A DNA stretch of 64,000 nucleotides from Oscillospiraceae bacterium (GCA_015064385.1 SVSI01000001.1:1-64000), one strand, 5' to 3'. Numbered from the stretch's first letter, positions 1 to 7,269 are shown. Notes: generated by a model from the letters alone, not told the origin. Translations and numbers: made by a program.

Positions 1-2
1 GC

Positions 3-137
3 ATTTCGGATCTTGCTGCAGGACGTTGGACGTATGTCTACAATATAATAAACTATATGTCTACACCGTATGACAGGATAGCAGAGTATGTAATCAGAGA
101 TTCGATATCTGACGTGTTGAGTTACTTTGCAAAATAA
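3..137 (+). CDS. C-terminal fragment of an unknown protein, cut by the window start
   Basis: An open frame enters from the left edge and stops at TAA 135-137, giving the last 44 residues of a protein. The tail is rich in Tyr, Ile, Asp and Ser and has no motif I recognise. It ends 18 bases before the next start codon on the same strand, so the two genes are probably co-transcribed. Function unknown. Confidence 0.45.
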   Translation: MSDLAAGRWTYVYNIINYMSTPYDRIAEYVIRDSISDVLSYFAK

Positions 138-155
138 TAATTGCGGAGCGGTAAG

Positions 156-1025
156 ATGAGCAGATTACTATATACAAGTAATATTCCATTCGACATGAAC
201 GACTGGAACGAAAAACAGATCAAAGACATATTTGCCGGGAAAAACTGTATCATGGCGATAACGGAGAGCGGCGAAACGTTGCAAAAAATCAGCAATCAGG
301 AGTTTATGTCCAGAACACAGTACTGGACAAGAATAAAGCAGATTGGCATTAGTAAGTGGGCAGAGGGTGCTGCTATCGGTTTAGTTGAAGACGGTACTTG
401 CCTTATAGCTAAAAGACCGATTCGTCTAATGTGTGAAGATCGACGTTTGAATTTTGAACACATAAATGACACTGTGAAGTCTTGGAAGAATGTGGTTCAG
501 GTTGCTGCCTCAGATGCCTTTTTTGCATTGCGTGCAGATGGTACAATCCGATATGTTAGCTTTTGCGAACGCTATCAGGCAGAGTATGAGGAGATAAAAG
601 AGTGGCGAGAGGTTATTAGAATTGTAACCGGAGTCCAAAACTCTATTTTTGGAATTACCAAGAACGGAGAAATACTGGCTGCAGGCACTAATGCAATGAA
701 CATTAAAAACTATTTATCGAAGTATGATAACGTTGTTGATGTGTATCCAATTGGAAGTGAGTGCACGGATATGTACGTGCTGACAATGGACGGATCTGTT
801 GCTAGAGTGCGCGAAGATTTGAATTACTTAAATATAAGTAATAAACTTCAAAGATTAGACGGACACTTTGACTATAAGGCTTTTGCATTGACGGAGAGTC
901 AGAGTGTTATTGATATTTCTGCCCATAATGCAAAATCCGTTTTCCCTGAAAAAAATAAAATTGTATCTTTTGCAGTGGGAGACAGCAATTATACGAAACC
1001 GTTTGTGGTTGCACTTTGTGTCTGA
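156..1025 (+). CDS. RCC1-like repeat protein (putative beta-propeller)
   Basis: A protein of 289 residues. Several segments follow the RCC1 pattern of a Val-Val strand, a short turn, a 'gitkNGeilaaG'-type strand and Gly; examples begin near nucleotides 490, 610 and 730. This is what I see; a beta-propeller fold is inferred from the family. No signal peptide or membrane segment is visible, so it is probably cytoplasmic. The frame is open from TTG at 141, but ATG 156 is preferred because GGAG at 145-148 lies 7 bases upstream. Bacterial RCC1-like proteins are poorly characterised and often sit in accessory DNA, which fits this place beside a prophage scar. No partner can be named. Confidence 0.6.
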   Translation: MSRLLYTSNIPFDMNDWNEKQIKDIFAGKNCIMAITESGETLQKISNQEFMSRTQYWTRIKQIGISKWAEGAAIGLVEDGTCLIAKRPIRLMCEDRRLNFEHINDTVKSWKNVVQVAASDAFFALRADGTIRYVSFCERYQAEYEEIKEWREVIRIVTGVQNSIFGITKNGEILAAGTNAMNIKNYLSKYDNVVDVYPIGSECTDMYVLTMDGSVARVREDLNYLNISNKLQRLDGHFDYKAFALTESQSVIDISAHNAKSVFPEKNKIVSFAVGDSNYTKPFVVALCV

Positions 1026-1386
1026 TTTTGTGTAATATCTCATGTTGTCGATGAGAAGTTTTTCAATGAATAATCCTGCCTGACAAATTTTTCACAGAGT
1101 TAATTTTTTCATTGTGTATTTGTTAACATAATATCGTTGATTTACACTTGGAAGCATGCTATAATGTGCTCAACGAAAAAAAGCCAATGTGCTGTTTTCT
1201 GATTGTCGTTGGTTCTCACCTGTTTTTTAATGAAGTTTGCCTGACGCACGAAACGACGCACGAAATTTTGGACTGTGCGAAAATAATGGACTGGTCATGA
1301 TTCCATTACTTCCACAGAGTCCAGTATTTACGGGCAAATCGGAGATAATGTACCCTGCAAAATTAATGGACAAAAACAGCCGACTA
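1026..1386. other. Intergenic stretch before the tRNA-Asn scar array
   Basis: AT-rich spacer with no convincing gene. It holds one good promoter (1137-1165) reading toward the repeat array. The open frame running into the repeats near 1431 ends in a translation of tRNA sequence and is not a gene. Confidence 0.5.
1137..1165 (+). promoter_or_regulatory. Sigma-A-type promoter reading into the tRNA-Asn scar array
   Basis: -35 TTGATT (1137-1142), 17-bp spacer, -10 TATAAT (1160-1165) preceded by TGC (extended -10). No gene follows directly; it may have served a tRNA gene or element that has since been lost. Confidence 0.5.
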
Positions 1387-1428
1387 CTGTTAATCATGAT
1401 GTCGCTGGTTCGAGCCCAGCAGGGGGAG
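1387..1428 (+). repeat. 3' half of a tRNA-Asn gene (scar copy 1)
   Basis: Exact tRNA geometry from the anticodon loop onward: loop CTGTTAA (anticodon GTT) at 1387-1393, stem TCATG, variable ATGTC, T stem GCTGG and CCAGC enclosing TTCGAGC, acceptor strand AGGGGGA 1421-1427, and discriminator G 1428. The 5' half is missing: the bases before the loop cannot pair with TCATG. A tRNA 3' half without its 5' half is the classic trace of site-specific integration at a tRNA gene. No CCA is encoded; TAA follows. Confidence 0.85.
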
Positions 1429-1509
1429 TAAATAACACAGACCCAAGCTATGCTTGAGTCTGTGTTATTTTTTTCTTTTGTTGTTCTAACTCAGTGATAT
1501 CTACAATTA
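1414..1509. repeat. 96-bp direct repeat, copy A (tRNA-Asn tail plus terminator)
   Basis: Matches 1851-1946 at a constant offset of 437 with only a few mismatches. It carries the end of the T arm, the acceptor strand, a rho-independent terminator and about 35 bases of trailing sequence. The terminator travels with the tRNA tail, so the unit derives from a complete tRNA 3' flank. Confidence 0.8.
1431..1474 (+). terminator. Terminator following tRNA-Asn tail copy 1
   Basis: 12-bp stem 1431-1442 paired with 1458-1469, an inner CAAGC/GCTTG stem, then a T run to 1474. Duplicated at about 1868-1912 behind copy 3. Confidence 0.8.
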
Positions 1510-1591
1510 ACCGTACTCCGCTTGCGGAGAGACTGCGCATGTTTGCGTAAGCAAACTGCGGTGCGACGGCTTTGCCGTCGGGCTTATCATG

Positions 1592-1623
1592 TGATGTCGC
1601 TGGTTCGAGCCCAGCAGGGGGAG
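1592..1623 (+). repeat. 3' end of tRNA-Asn (scar copy 2)
   Basis: Repeats the core from TGATGTC through the T arm and the AGGGGGA acceptor strand to discriminator G at 1623, identical to copy 1. The anticodon arm is absent. It is followed by a different terminator from copies 1 and 3, so this copy came from a different donor or tRNA flank. Confidence 0.8.
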
Positions 1624-1625
1624 TA

Positions 1626-1672
1626 AGAAACACAAACCGAGTCAGACGCCTCGGTTTTGTGTTTCTTTTTTT
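1626..1672 (+). terminator. Terminator following tRNA-Asn tail copy 2
   Basis: Stem AGAAACACAAA...CCGAG (1626-1641) pairs with CTCGG...TTTGTGTTTCT (1650-1666) and is followed by a run of T. Confidence 0.75.
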
Positions 1673-1730
1673 CGTTTACTTGGCTCTCACCATCGACATT
1701 CGAGATTAACTGTCCCGCTTCGCGGAGACT

Positions 1731-1798
1731 GGGGCGAGTTTGCGCAGCAAACCGCCAAACAAAGACGCTCGCGTCTTTGTGTTTATTATTGATGTCGC
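1731..1798. repeat. 68-bp direct repeat R2, left copy
   Basis: Matches 3353-3421 closely, with 3-4 differences near a short loop. It contains the hairpin AAAGACGC-tc-GCGTCTTT and ends in TGATGTCGC, the first bases of the tRNA-Asn 3' core. The two R2 copies bracket the prophage fragment. Confidence 0.75.
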
Positions 1799-1850
1799 TA
1801 CTTATGCAGTTTGCGAGCAAACTGCTGTGCGATGCGAAGCATCGGGCTTA

Positions 1851-1946
1851 GCCCAGCAGGGGGAGTAAATAGCACAGACCCAAGCTATGCTTGAGTCTGT
1901 GTTATTTTTTTCTTTTGTTGTTCTAACTCAGTGATATCTACAATTT
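1851..1946. repeat. 96-bp direct repeat, copy B, with tRNA-Asn tail copy 3
   Basis: Second copy of 1414-1509. Only GCCCAGCAGGGGGAG of the tRNA remains (1851-1865). It includes the same terminator hairpin, at about 1868-1912. Immediately downstream the sequence becomes phage-like. Confidence 0.8.
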
Positions 1947-2833
1947 ACAGTCCTCCGCACGCGGAGACAAGAGCGGCAGCAGATGGTATTTTTATGAAAA
2001 AAGAATGGATAGCAACCTTCGATATGCGAACAAGACACGCTCACGCGCTTCTCGACGGACAGCTCGCAGAGGTCAAGAAACCATTCAAAAGCGAATTTGG
2101 AGATATAATGTATCCGGGAGATCTTACTGCGCATCCGTCCAATACATATAACTGTCGGTGTACCACAAAATCCATAATTCTCGGCTTTGATAAATCCAAG
2201 ATGACAAAAGCCACGCAAACTGACCGTGAAAACGTTGCACGGTGGCTTGAAGAAAAAAGGAAAAAAGATCCGGAAGCATTTGACAAAGAACGAAAAAAGG
2301 TGTATAATGAGAGTACGGATAAGAAACAGTACGCCGAATATAAGGCGCGACTCGGCTCAGATATGCCGAAGGGCGGTTTTTTGGCTTTTCAAAAGCTCAA
2401 GTATTCGGACGATAAGACATATGGTGAACTAAAAGACTATTATCGTTATAAAGGACGAGTGCCCGAAGCAAAAAAATCGGATTTTCAAATTGCTCGGAAA
2501 ATCAAGGATTTGGGAGTTGTTGGAACTGTTCGCGTTCCTGCGGCGAAAATTGATGTTTCGCGCCTAAGCGCCAAAGACTCCCACGCTTTTCATCACGGAT
2601 GTTCTATTGAAGATGCAAAAAAGTATATTTACAATGCGAAGGTTAGCATTGTGAAAAATAGATGGGACGGGTTAAGTATAAATTTTTACTCATTTGAAGG
2701 TGCGGCATATTTGGATTATGAAACCCAGAAACTTAAAACGGCTTATTCAAAGAAGGATTTCAGAAAAAAAGAAGGCGAGATAAACGTCGATGATATCTTA
2801 AAAATTTTTGACAACAAAAAGGAGAAAAAATGA
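1931..2833 (+). CDS. 5'-truncated MuF-type phage head protein with C-terminal toxin-like domain
   Basis: The frame opens inside the repeat; recognisable protein starts near 1964 and the first internal ATG is 1994 (no clear ribosome site). Residues about 22-78 are the C-terminal part of a MuF/SPP1-gp7 minor head protein: RTRHAHALLDGQ, then YPGD and NCRC. The usual N-terminal MuF region (roughly 250 or more residues) is missing. After a Lys/Glu-rich linker, residues about 185-285 look like the nuclease-like domains often fused to MuF proteins (PBECR / BECR-fold families): a conserved His pair (HAFHH) and a late KTAYSKKDF strand typical of them. The toxin call rests on family knowledge and is not proven. 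Downstream, a small gene overlaps by the ATGA stop-start. As it stands this is a prophage remnant, possibly still expressed as a free toxin domain. Confidence 0.6.
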   Translation: MISTIYSPPHAETRAAADGIFMKKEWIATFDMRTRHAHALLDGQLAEVKKPFKSEFGDIMYPGDLTAHPSNTYNCRCTTKSIILGFDKSKMTKATQTDRENVARWLEEKRKKDPEAFDKERKKVYNESTDKKQYAEYKARLGSDMPKGGFLAFQKLKYSDDKTYGELKDYYRYKGRVPEAKKSDFQIARKIKDLGVVGTVRVPAAKIDVSRLSAKDSHAFHHGCSIEDAKKYIYNAKVSIVKNRWDGLSINFYSFEGAAYLDYETQKLKTAYSKKDFRKKEGEINVDDILKIFDNKKEKK

Positions 2834-3030
2834 AAACTGTTTATTGCCCAGTGAAAAAAGGACGTATCAACGGCACAGATTGTATGATTGTTTGTGATGT
2901 TGCTGATAATATGGTTAAGGAAACGGTTCTGCCAGAAGGAATTATATGGAATGAAAATCAACAAAAAGAATGTTTGAATTGTAAATATCATTATGCAACA
3001 GAACCAGACGAAGATGTTTTGGATAATTAA
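2830..3030 (+). CDS. Small Cys-containing protein coupled to the MuF-toxin gene
   Basis: 66 residues, starting in the ATGA overlap with the preceding stop and preceded by AAGGAG at 2819-2824. Four Cys are arranged as CPV near the N-terminus, an internal C-x3-C around residues 18-22 and CLNCKYH near residue 50, which could bind zinc. I do not recognise the family. Its tight translational coupling behind a toxin-like domain is the position expected for an immunity or antitoxin protein, but it could equally be an ordinary phage head-module protein. Confidence 0.5.
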   Translation: MKTVYCPVKKGRINGTDCMIVCDVADNMVKETVLPEGIIWNENQQKECLNCKYHYATEPDEDVLDN

Positions 3031-3086
3031 ATATGGCAAAAGAATTTTATAAGGATATAAAGGCAATCACGCCTTTGTTTAACAAA

Positions 3087-3415
3087 ATGAGCTACACCTA
3101 CAAGACAATACCGAGGAGGTCCTCGATGCTCTTGAACGCGCAAAAAAGCGCGGACTTGAAGCAATAGGACTTGCGGCAGAAGGATATGCAAAGGACGAAA
3201 CGCCCGTAGATACAGGCAGACTACGAAACAGTATAGCGCATACGACCGACGAGGACGCAGCATATATCGGAACAAATGTTGAATATGCGCCTTATATTGA
3301 GCTCGGTGCACGCGGAAAACCGGGCAAAAACATGCTCCGCCGCGCTGCGACCGGGGCGAGTTTGCCTTGGCAAACCGCCAAACAAAGACGCTTGCGTCTT
3401 TGTGTTTATTATTGA
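3087..3415 (+). pseudogene. HK97 gp10-family phage head-tail protein, frameshifted and truncated
   Basis: ATG 3087 starts MSYTYKT, then the reading frame must shift near 3104 to continue as NTEEVLDALERAKKRG. The second part contains the gp10 signature: VDTGRLRNSI, then YIGTNVEYAPYIE and the GKNMLRRA end. It runs into repeat R2 at 3353 and stops at TGA 3413-3415, so the normal C-terminus is replaced by repeat sequence. The short stretch 3033-3086 upstream looks like the start of another deleted phage gene. In intact siphophages MuF and gp10 genes are separated by capsid genes, so an internal deletion is likely. Confidence 0.75.
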
Positions 3416-3421
3416 TGTCGC
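3353..3421. repeat. 68-bp direct repeat R2, right copy
   Basis: Second copy of 1731-1798, fused to the end of the gp10 fragment and ending in the TGATGTCGC tRNA core, after which the tRNA similarity stops. It marks the right border of the prophage scar. Confidence 0.75.
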
Positions 3422-3454
3422 CGGTTCCTTTGCTTGTCTCAAAAGCATATCTTC

Positions 3455-3483
3455 TTGACATCACTATGCCGCTATGCTATAAT
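3455..3483 (+). promoter_or_regulatory. Consensus promoter for the LURP-one-like gene
   Basis: -35 TTGACA (3455-3460), 17-bp spacer, -10 TATAAT (3478-3483). The predicted transcript starts near 3490, about 50 bases before the gene. Confidence 0.85.
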
Positions 3484-3542
3484 AACCACAAGAAAGAGGA
3501 TTAAGCAAAAGACTCCATACCCACACCGCACAGGAGAAAAAC

Positions 3543-4022
3543 ATGAGACTATATTTCAAACAAAGAATGTTTTCGTGGTTTGACAGCTACGACATATACA
3601 ACGAGGTCGGCAACAAGGCGTTTACCGTCAAGGGCGCTCTCGCGTGGGGACACCTGCTCAGGATCTACGATATAAACGGCAGAGAGCTTGGACGCGTCAA
3701 GGAAAAACTTTTTGCGATTTTGCCGAGATTTGAGATGTATAAGGACTCAAAGCACGTCGGAACGATAAACAAGAAGTTTTCGTGGGCAAAACCCAAATTT
3801 TCGGTAGATTTTAACGGATGGACCGTGGAGGGCGACTGGTGCGAATGGGATTACGACGTGCGCGACTCCGAGGGAGGACTCGTGGCGACGATCTCGAAGA
3901 AGATATGGAAGCTCTCCGATACCTATGAGATTGACGTTTTCGACGATAAAAACGCACTTGACGTGCTTATGCTCGTTTTGGCGATCGACGCTGAAAAGGA
4001 CACGAGGGCGGCAAATTCATAA
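3543..4022 (+). CDS. LURP-one-related (LOR/YxjI-type) protein
   Basis: 159 residues rich in beta strand and aromatic residues, matching the LOR (tubby-like C-terminal) pattern: an N-terminal FKQRMFSW stretch, YDI..EVGNKAF, repeated 'D..g.elg.v..kl' strands and a long hydrophobic C-terminal helix (VLMLVLAIDA). Length is near the family norm of about 160. The molecular role of bacterial LOR proteins is not established; the fold resembles phospholipid scramblases and tubby. AGGAG at 3534-3538 precedes ATG 3543. Monocistronic: own consensus promoter and a terminator at 4048. Confidence 0.75.
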   Translation: MRLYFKQRMFSWFDSYDIYNEVGNKAFTVKGALAWGHLLRIYDINGRELGRVKEKLFAILPRFEMYKDSKHVGTINKKFSWAKPKFSVDFNGWTVEGDWCEWDYDVRDSEGGLVATISKKIWKLSDTYEIDVFDDKNALDVLMLVLAIDAEKDTRAANS

Positions 4023-4047
4023 ATACAGTGCAACAAAACCCAAAGTA

Positions 4048-4076
4048 AAAAGCTCTTGCAAATGCAAGAGCTTTTT
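4048..4076. terminator. Bidirectional terminator between convergent genes
   Basis: Stem AAAAGCTCTTGCA / TGCAAGAGCTTTTT with a two-base loop, with A and T runs on both sides. It serves the plus-strand LOR gene and the minus-strand membrane protein gene. Confidence 0.9.
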
Positions 4077-4090
4077 GATATGATCTGAAA

Positions 4091-4786
4091 TCAGATGAAA
4101 AACTTCTTATGCAGAGATTCTCTGAGAGGTCTGCATATAGCGATCGTAATAAGCATTATACCGATCAGGAAAAATACTATCATCGGATAGACCGACCATA
4201 CGAGGTGATCTCTTAAATTAAATGTCAGATGGATAAAAAACTCGGTGAGCGGCATAATTACGGCAAGTGCGAGAGACGCTCCGCCGAAAATGTAAAGGTA
4301 TCCGCGTTTTAGCGTTACGCAAAGAATTACCACCGAGCAGATCAGAGCGCTCAGCATCATAATAAGCGGAAAAGCGAACGAAAGGAACCAGTTTCCGCCG
4401 GTCGCGAGGCATATATAAAGTACGAATAGTCCTGCACAACCGCAATCTATCGGAACGAAGATTATCGGATGCCCCTTTTTGAACCAAGTGGGTAATATAA
4501 GGACGATATAAGCGAGCAGTACCGAAAGCGAAACGTACGCCGACCAGGTGATATTGCCCGAAATACTGATATCACATATAGGCGCGAGCACGAATGGAAT
4601 GGCGAACAGCATCGTTATTATAAAAAGTATGCCCGCGCGGTTGAATTCCTCTTTCGGAAGATTGTTTTTTGGGTACGTGGGATCGCCTTCTTCGCGCGCA
4701 ATGTCGGGGTGATATGCGCGAGTTCCGCAAAGAGGGCAGCTTTTTTCGCTGTTTGCAAGCTCAACGCCGCATTTTGCACAAAACAT
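4091..4786 (-). CDS. Zinc-ribbon multi-pass membrane protein (DUF6320-like)
   Basis: 231 residues. The N-terminus is a zinc ribbon: CAKC at residues 3-6 and CPLC near 17-20, followed by a short hydrophilic stretch with a conserved-looking Tyr/Pro cluster. After about residue 50 come six or seven hydrophobic segments ending in a basic tail, so it is an integral membrane protein with a cytoplasmic zinc finger. It starts 16 bases after the stop of the hydrolase-condensation gene with a good ribosome site, so the two form an operon. To my knowledge proteins of this type are often found beside alpha/beta hydrolases in Clostridia; a role in membrane lipid or acyl transfer is only inferred. Confidence 0.65.
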   Translation of the reverse strand: MFCAKCGVELANSEKSCPLCGTRAYHPDIAREEGDPTYPKNNLPKEEFNRAGILFIITMLFAIPFVLAPICDISISGNITWSAYVSLSVLLAYIVLILPTWFKKGHPIIFVPIDCGCAGLFVLYICLATGGNWFLSFAFPLIMMLSALICSVVILCVTLKRGYLYIFGGASLALAVIMPLTEFFIHLTFNLRDHLVWSVYPMIVFFLIGIMLITIAICRPLRESLHKKFFI

Positions 4787-4802
4787 ATTTCATCTTCCTT
4801 TC

Positions 4803-7004
4803 TTATCTTTGATTGCTTTCGACCTTGACGTGAACGCCGAGGTCTCTGAGAACGGCGTAAAGATGACGCTCGAGTATCGGCTCGCGGATGTTTCTTATCG
4901 AGTTGAAAACGAGGGTGTCACCGTAGGTTATAATTCCGCAGTTGTGGTGTCTCGTTGCCTGTATTCCGAGCACGAAATCCATTCTTTCGATAAAGGGAGC
5001 CATTTGATCGGGAACCTTTACCGGTCCGAGATTTGACAAGGAGAGGCAACTCGTTTTCTCGCCAACCGTGTTGAAAACCGCTTTCATTACGGCGTTTTTG
5101 ATGAAAAGCGGCAGTATTTTCACAGCAAAGATCCGCTCACTTTTCACGTTGGTGGTTATCATTTTCTGCATCTCTTTTGGCGTTGCCATAAGCCCCATCT
5201 GGTGATGGACGCTTTTGCAGATCTCCTCAAAGGAGTACTCTCCGAGACGCGGATCAACGCCCGGCATAGCGTAAAGAACGAAATTACGAAGCGACTCGGA
5301 ACCAAACATTTTACGCAGATTTACAGGCAAAAGAAGCTTTACGGGCTTCATTCTCGACTCGCGGATGCCGCGCTCCTTCTGGATGTTTATAATGGCAAGC
5401 ATTACTGCGGACGCGAGAAACGTGTTTGCGGTAACGCCGATCTCTTTTGCGCGCGCCTTTATTTCGGCGGCGCTCATTATAAACGCGGTGTTGGTAAGGA
5501 AAGAGTCGCTCTCGGGAGTACCGCTGATCTTGTACGCGGTTTTTCCCCGTCTGCTTGCCGAAACGCTTCCGCACGTACGCTGGAAGCTGTCCTCAAGCTC
5601 TCTTTCACTCGGGGGCTCAAGTCGGTCGAGGACGCCGTCTGTTGCCGGTATCTCTACGTTGTATTTTTGTTGAATATACTCCGCAAGCAGAGTTTTAAGG
5701 AATACAAGACCGCCGTTTCCGTCGGTTATGGAATGGAAAAACTCAACGGCTATCCTTTTTTTGTAAACGATAACGCGGAACGCGCATTTTTGCAGCTTTT
5801 CAAACCCAATACGCGACAGCGGATAGCTTCGCTCGTCCATTATCTCGGGCGCATTCGGTATCTCTTCAAGGTAGTACCAGAAAAATCCCGTTTTTATGCG
5901 CACGGCGATTGACGGAAATCTTCGTACGGTAACGTCAAGAGCGCTTTTGAGCACTTCCTTATCAACGTCCTCGGTAAGAGTTGCAGAGAGGCGAAACAGG
6001 TTTACCCAACGTCTGCTCCGCGCGGCGGGATAGATCTTCGCGGCATTGTCAAGACGCATCCAGCGAAGGCGCTCGGGCGGTGGCAGAACAGTGCGCAAAA
6101 AGGCGTTCATACGGTCAAAATCGCTTGCGTATTCTTTGAGACAGAACAGCGGATAAACGTGCCACATTCCTTCTGTTACGATAAGCTGACATCTGGTACC
6201 TGCGGCGGCGAGGCGCTCCTGGAGGATCCTCGAATCGTCGAGGAGGATCTCGTCGCTTCCTGCGAAAATTATCGAAGGCGGCATAGACGAAAGATCACCG
6301 AAAACGGGTGATATAAGAGGATTTGACTTTAGAGACTTGTCAAGCTCTGCGTCCGAAAAATTTTCGGGCGAGCCGTGAACGTAGCAATTTGCGTAATACT
6401 CAAGCCGCTCCTTTTCAAGGGTGGGATCGAGGTGCTTGTTTTCTTCAAGCGTCTTGCCGGAAAGAGTAAGATCGCTCCACGGCGAAATTGCGATAATTCC
6501 CGCGGGCAAGGGGAGTTTTTCTTGCTTTAGTTTAAGGCAAAGGGTATAGCAAAGACCGCCGCCCGCGCTTTCTCCGCAGAGAACTATATCGCTCGGGGAG
6601 CTTCCGTTTTCAAGCAGATATTTATAAGTGGCAAGAGCGTCGTCGAGAGCTGCAGGGAATGGGTGCTCGGGCGCAAGACGGTAGGCGGGGGCGAGCACGC
6701 GCATAGAGCATTTGGACGCGAGAACGGTTGCAAATCCGCGCGCGTATTTAAGATCGCCGCAGGTGTATCCGCCGCCGTGCAGATACAAAATAACCCCTTT
6801 TGAGATTATGTCTAAGGGAGTTATAAGTGCACATTCAATGTCGTCGATATTCTTTTTTTCATATTTACAGTTGCTTTTATAAGAGGAAGCCATAAGAGAT
6901 CCAAGGCGTGCCTGCGCCTTTCTCGTGCGCTCGAGAGAGCACGAGGACACGAACGGCTTAAAAATTAGCAGCTGGGTGCGCGCAAAATCGCGTGAAAGTT
7001 CCAT
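4803..7004 (-). CDS. Alpha/beta-hydrolase fused to condensation/acyltransferase-type domain
   Basis: 733 residues in two parts. Residues about 1-310 are an HSL-family esterase: oxyanion motif HGGGY (76-80), nucleophile GESAGG (Ser146), an Asp near 251 (GSDEILLDD) and His282 (GMWHVY), so the catalytic triad looks complete. Residues about 315-733 resemble condensation / alcohol-acetyltransferase domains (NRPS C-domain, WES/DGAT superfamily), with the active-site motif HSITDG (His424-Gly429) and a later 'PVNLRKMFGSESLRNFV' segment typical of them. The two active sites on one chain suggest hydrolysis or thioester handling coupled to acyl transfer, perhaps onto a lipid or glycan; this is inference. 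No signal peptide. First gene of an operon with the membrane protein at 4091; promoter at 7044-7072. Confidence 0.8.
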   Translation of the reverse strand: MELSRDFARTQLLIFKPFVSSCSLERTRKAQARLGSLMASSYKSNCKYEKKNIDDIECALITPLDIISKGVILYLHGGGYTCGDLKYARGFATVLASKCSMRVLAPAYRLAPEHPFPAALDDALATYKYLLENGSSPSDIVLCGESAGGGLCYTLCLKLKQEKLPLPAGIIAISPWSDLTLSGKTLEENKHLDPTLEKERLEYYANCYVHGSPENFSDAELDKSLKSNPLISPVFGDLSSMPPSIIFAGSDEILLDDSRILQERLAAAGTRCQLIVTEGMWHVYPLFCLKEYASDFDRMNAFLRTVLPPPERLRWMRLDNAAKIYPAARSRRWVNLFRLSATLTEDVDKEVLKSALDVTVRRFPSIAVRIKTGFFWYYLEEIPNAPEIMDERSYPLSRIGFEKLQKCAFRVIVYKKRIAVEFFHSITDGNGGLVFLKTLLAEYIQQKYNVEIPATDGVLDRLEPPSERELEDSFQRTCGSVSASRRGKTAYKISGTPESDSFLTNTAFIMSAAEIKARAKEIGVTANTFLASAVMLAIINIQKERGIRESRMKPVKLLLPVNLRKMFGSESLRNFVLYAMPGVDPRLGEYSFEEICKSVHHQMGLMATPKEMQKMITTNVKSERIFAVKILPLFIKNAVMKAVFNTVGEKTSCLSLSNLGPVKVPDQMAPFIERMDFVLGIQATRHHNCGIITYGDTLVFNSIRNIREPILERHLYAVLRDLGVHVKVESNQR

Positions 7005-7043
7005 ATATACAGATCCCGTTTCATTTTTATAGTCTGTTCTATT

Positions 7044-7072
7044 ATTATAACATAATTTTCCACTATAATCAA
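7044..7072 (-). promoter_or_regulatory. Promoter of the hydrolase-condensation operon
   Basis: On the minus strand: -35 TTGATT (7067-7072), 17-bp spacer, -10 TATAAT (7044-7049); start codon at 7004. Confidence 0.7.
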
Positions 7073-7141
7073 GTCGTTTTGCGATTTTGTGAAAGCGGGA
7101 GGGCGTGGGACGAAAAAATAGTCTGCACCGGTAAAAAAATA

Positions 7142-7170
7142 TTGACGAAAATAGAAAAAAGTGATATAAT
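7142..7170 (+). promoter_or_regulatory. Promoter of tex
   Basis: -35 TTGACG (7142-7147), 17-bp spacer, -10 TATAAT (7165-7170). The expected transcription start, about 7177, lies downstream of the in-frame ATG at 7174, which argues against that ATG as the tex start. Confidence 0.75.
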
Positions 7171-7226
7171 AATATGAATTATTATGTTTATGTATATTCT
7201 ATATATCTAAAAGTTTTTGAAAGGGT

Positions 7227-7258
7227 GCGGGAAAACTTTTTTCAAAAGGTTTTCCCGC
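7227..7258. repeat. Palindromic intergenic element in the tex leader
   Basis: Arms GCGGGAAAAC (7227-7236) and GTTTTCCCGC (7249-7258) around a CTTTT/AAAAG inner stem, preceded by AAAGTTTTTGAAAG. Same family as the elements at 9.4-9.6, 21.4, 27.3 and 41.0 kb. Here it lies in the 5' leader rather than after a gene. Confidence 0.75.
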
Positions 7259-7269
7259 GAAAAAGAACA

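Noticed and set aside
1237..1851. Short open frames in the tRNA-Asn scar array, including a minus-strand product containing PPAGLEPATS
   Set aside because: They translate tRNA 3' ends and terminators; this peptide is a well-known artefact of antisense tRNA sequence.
7174..7269. ATG 7174 as the tex start
   Set aside because: It coincides with the predicted transcription start and adds residues encoded by a palindrome.
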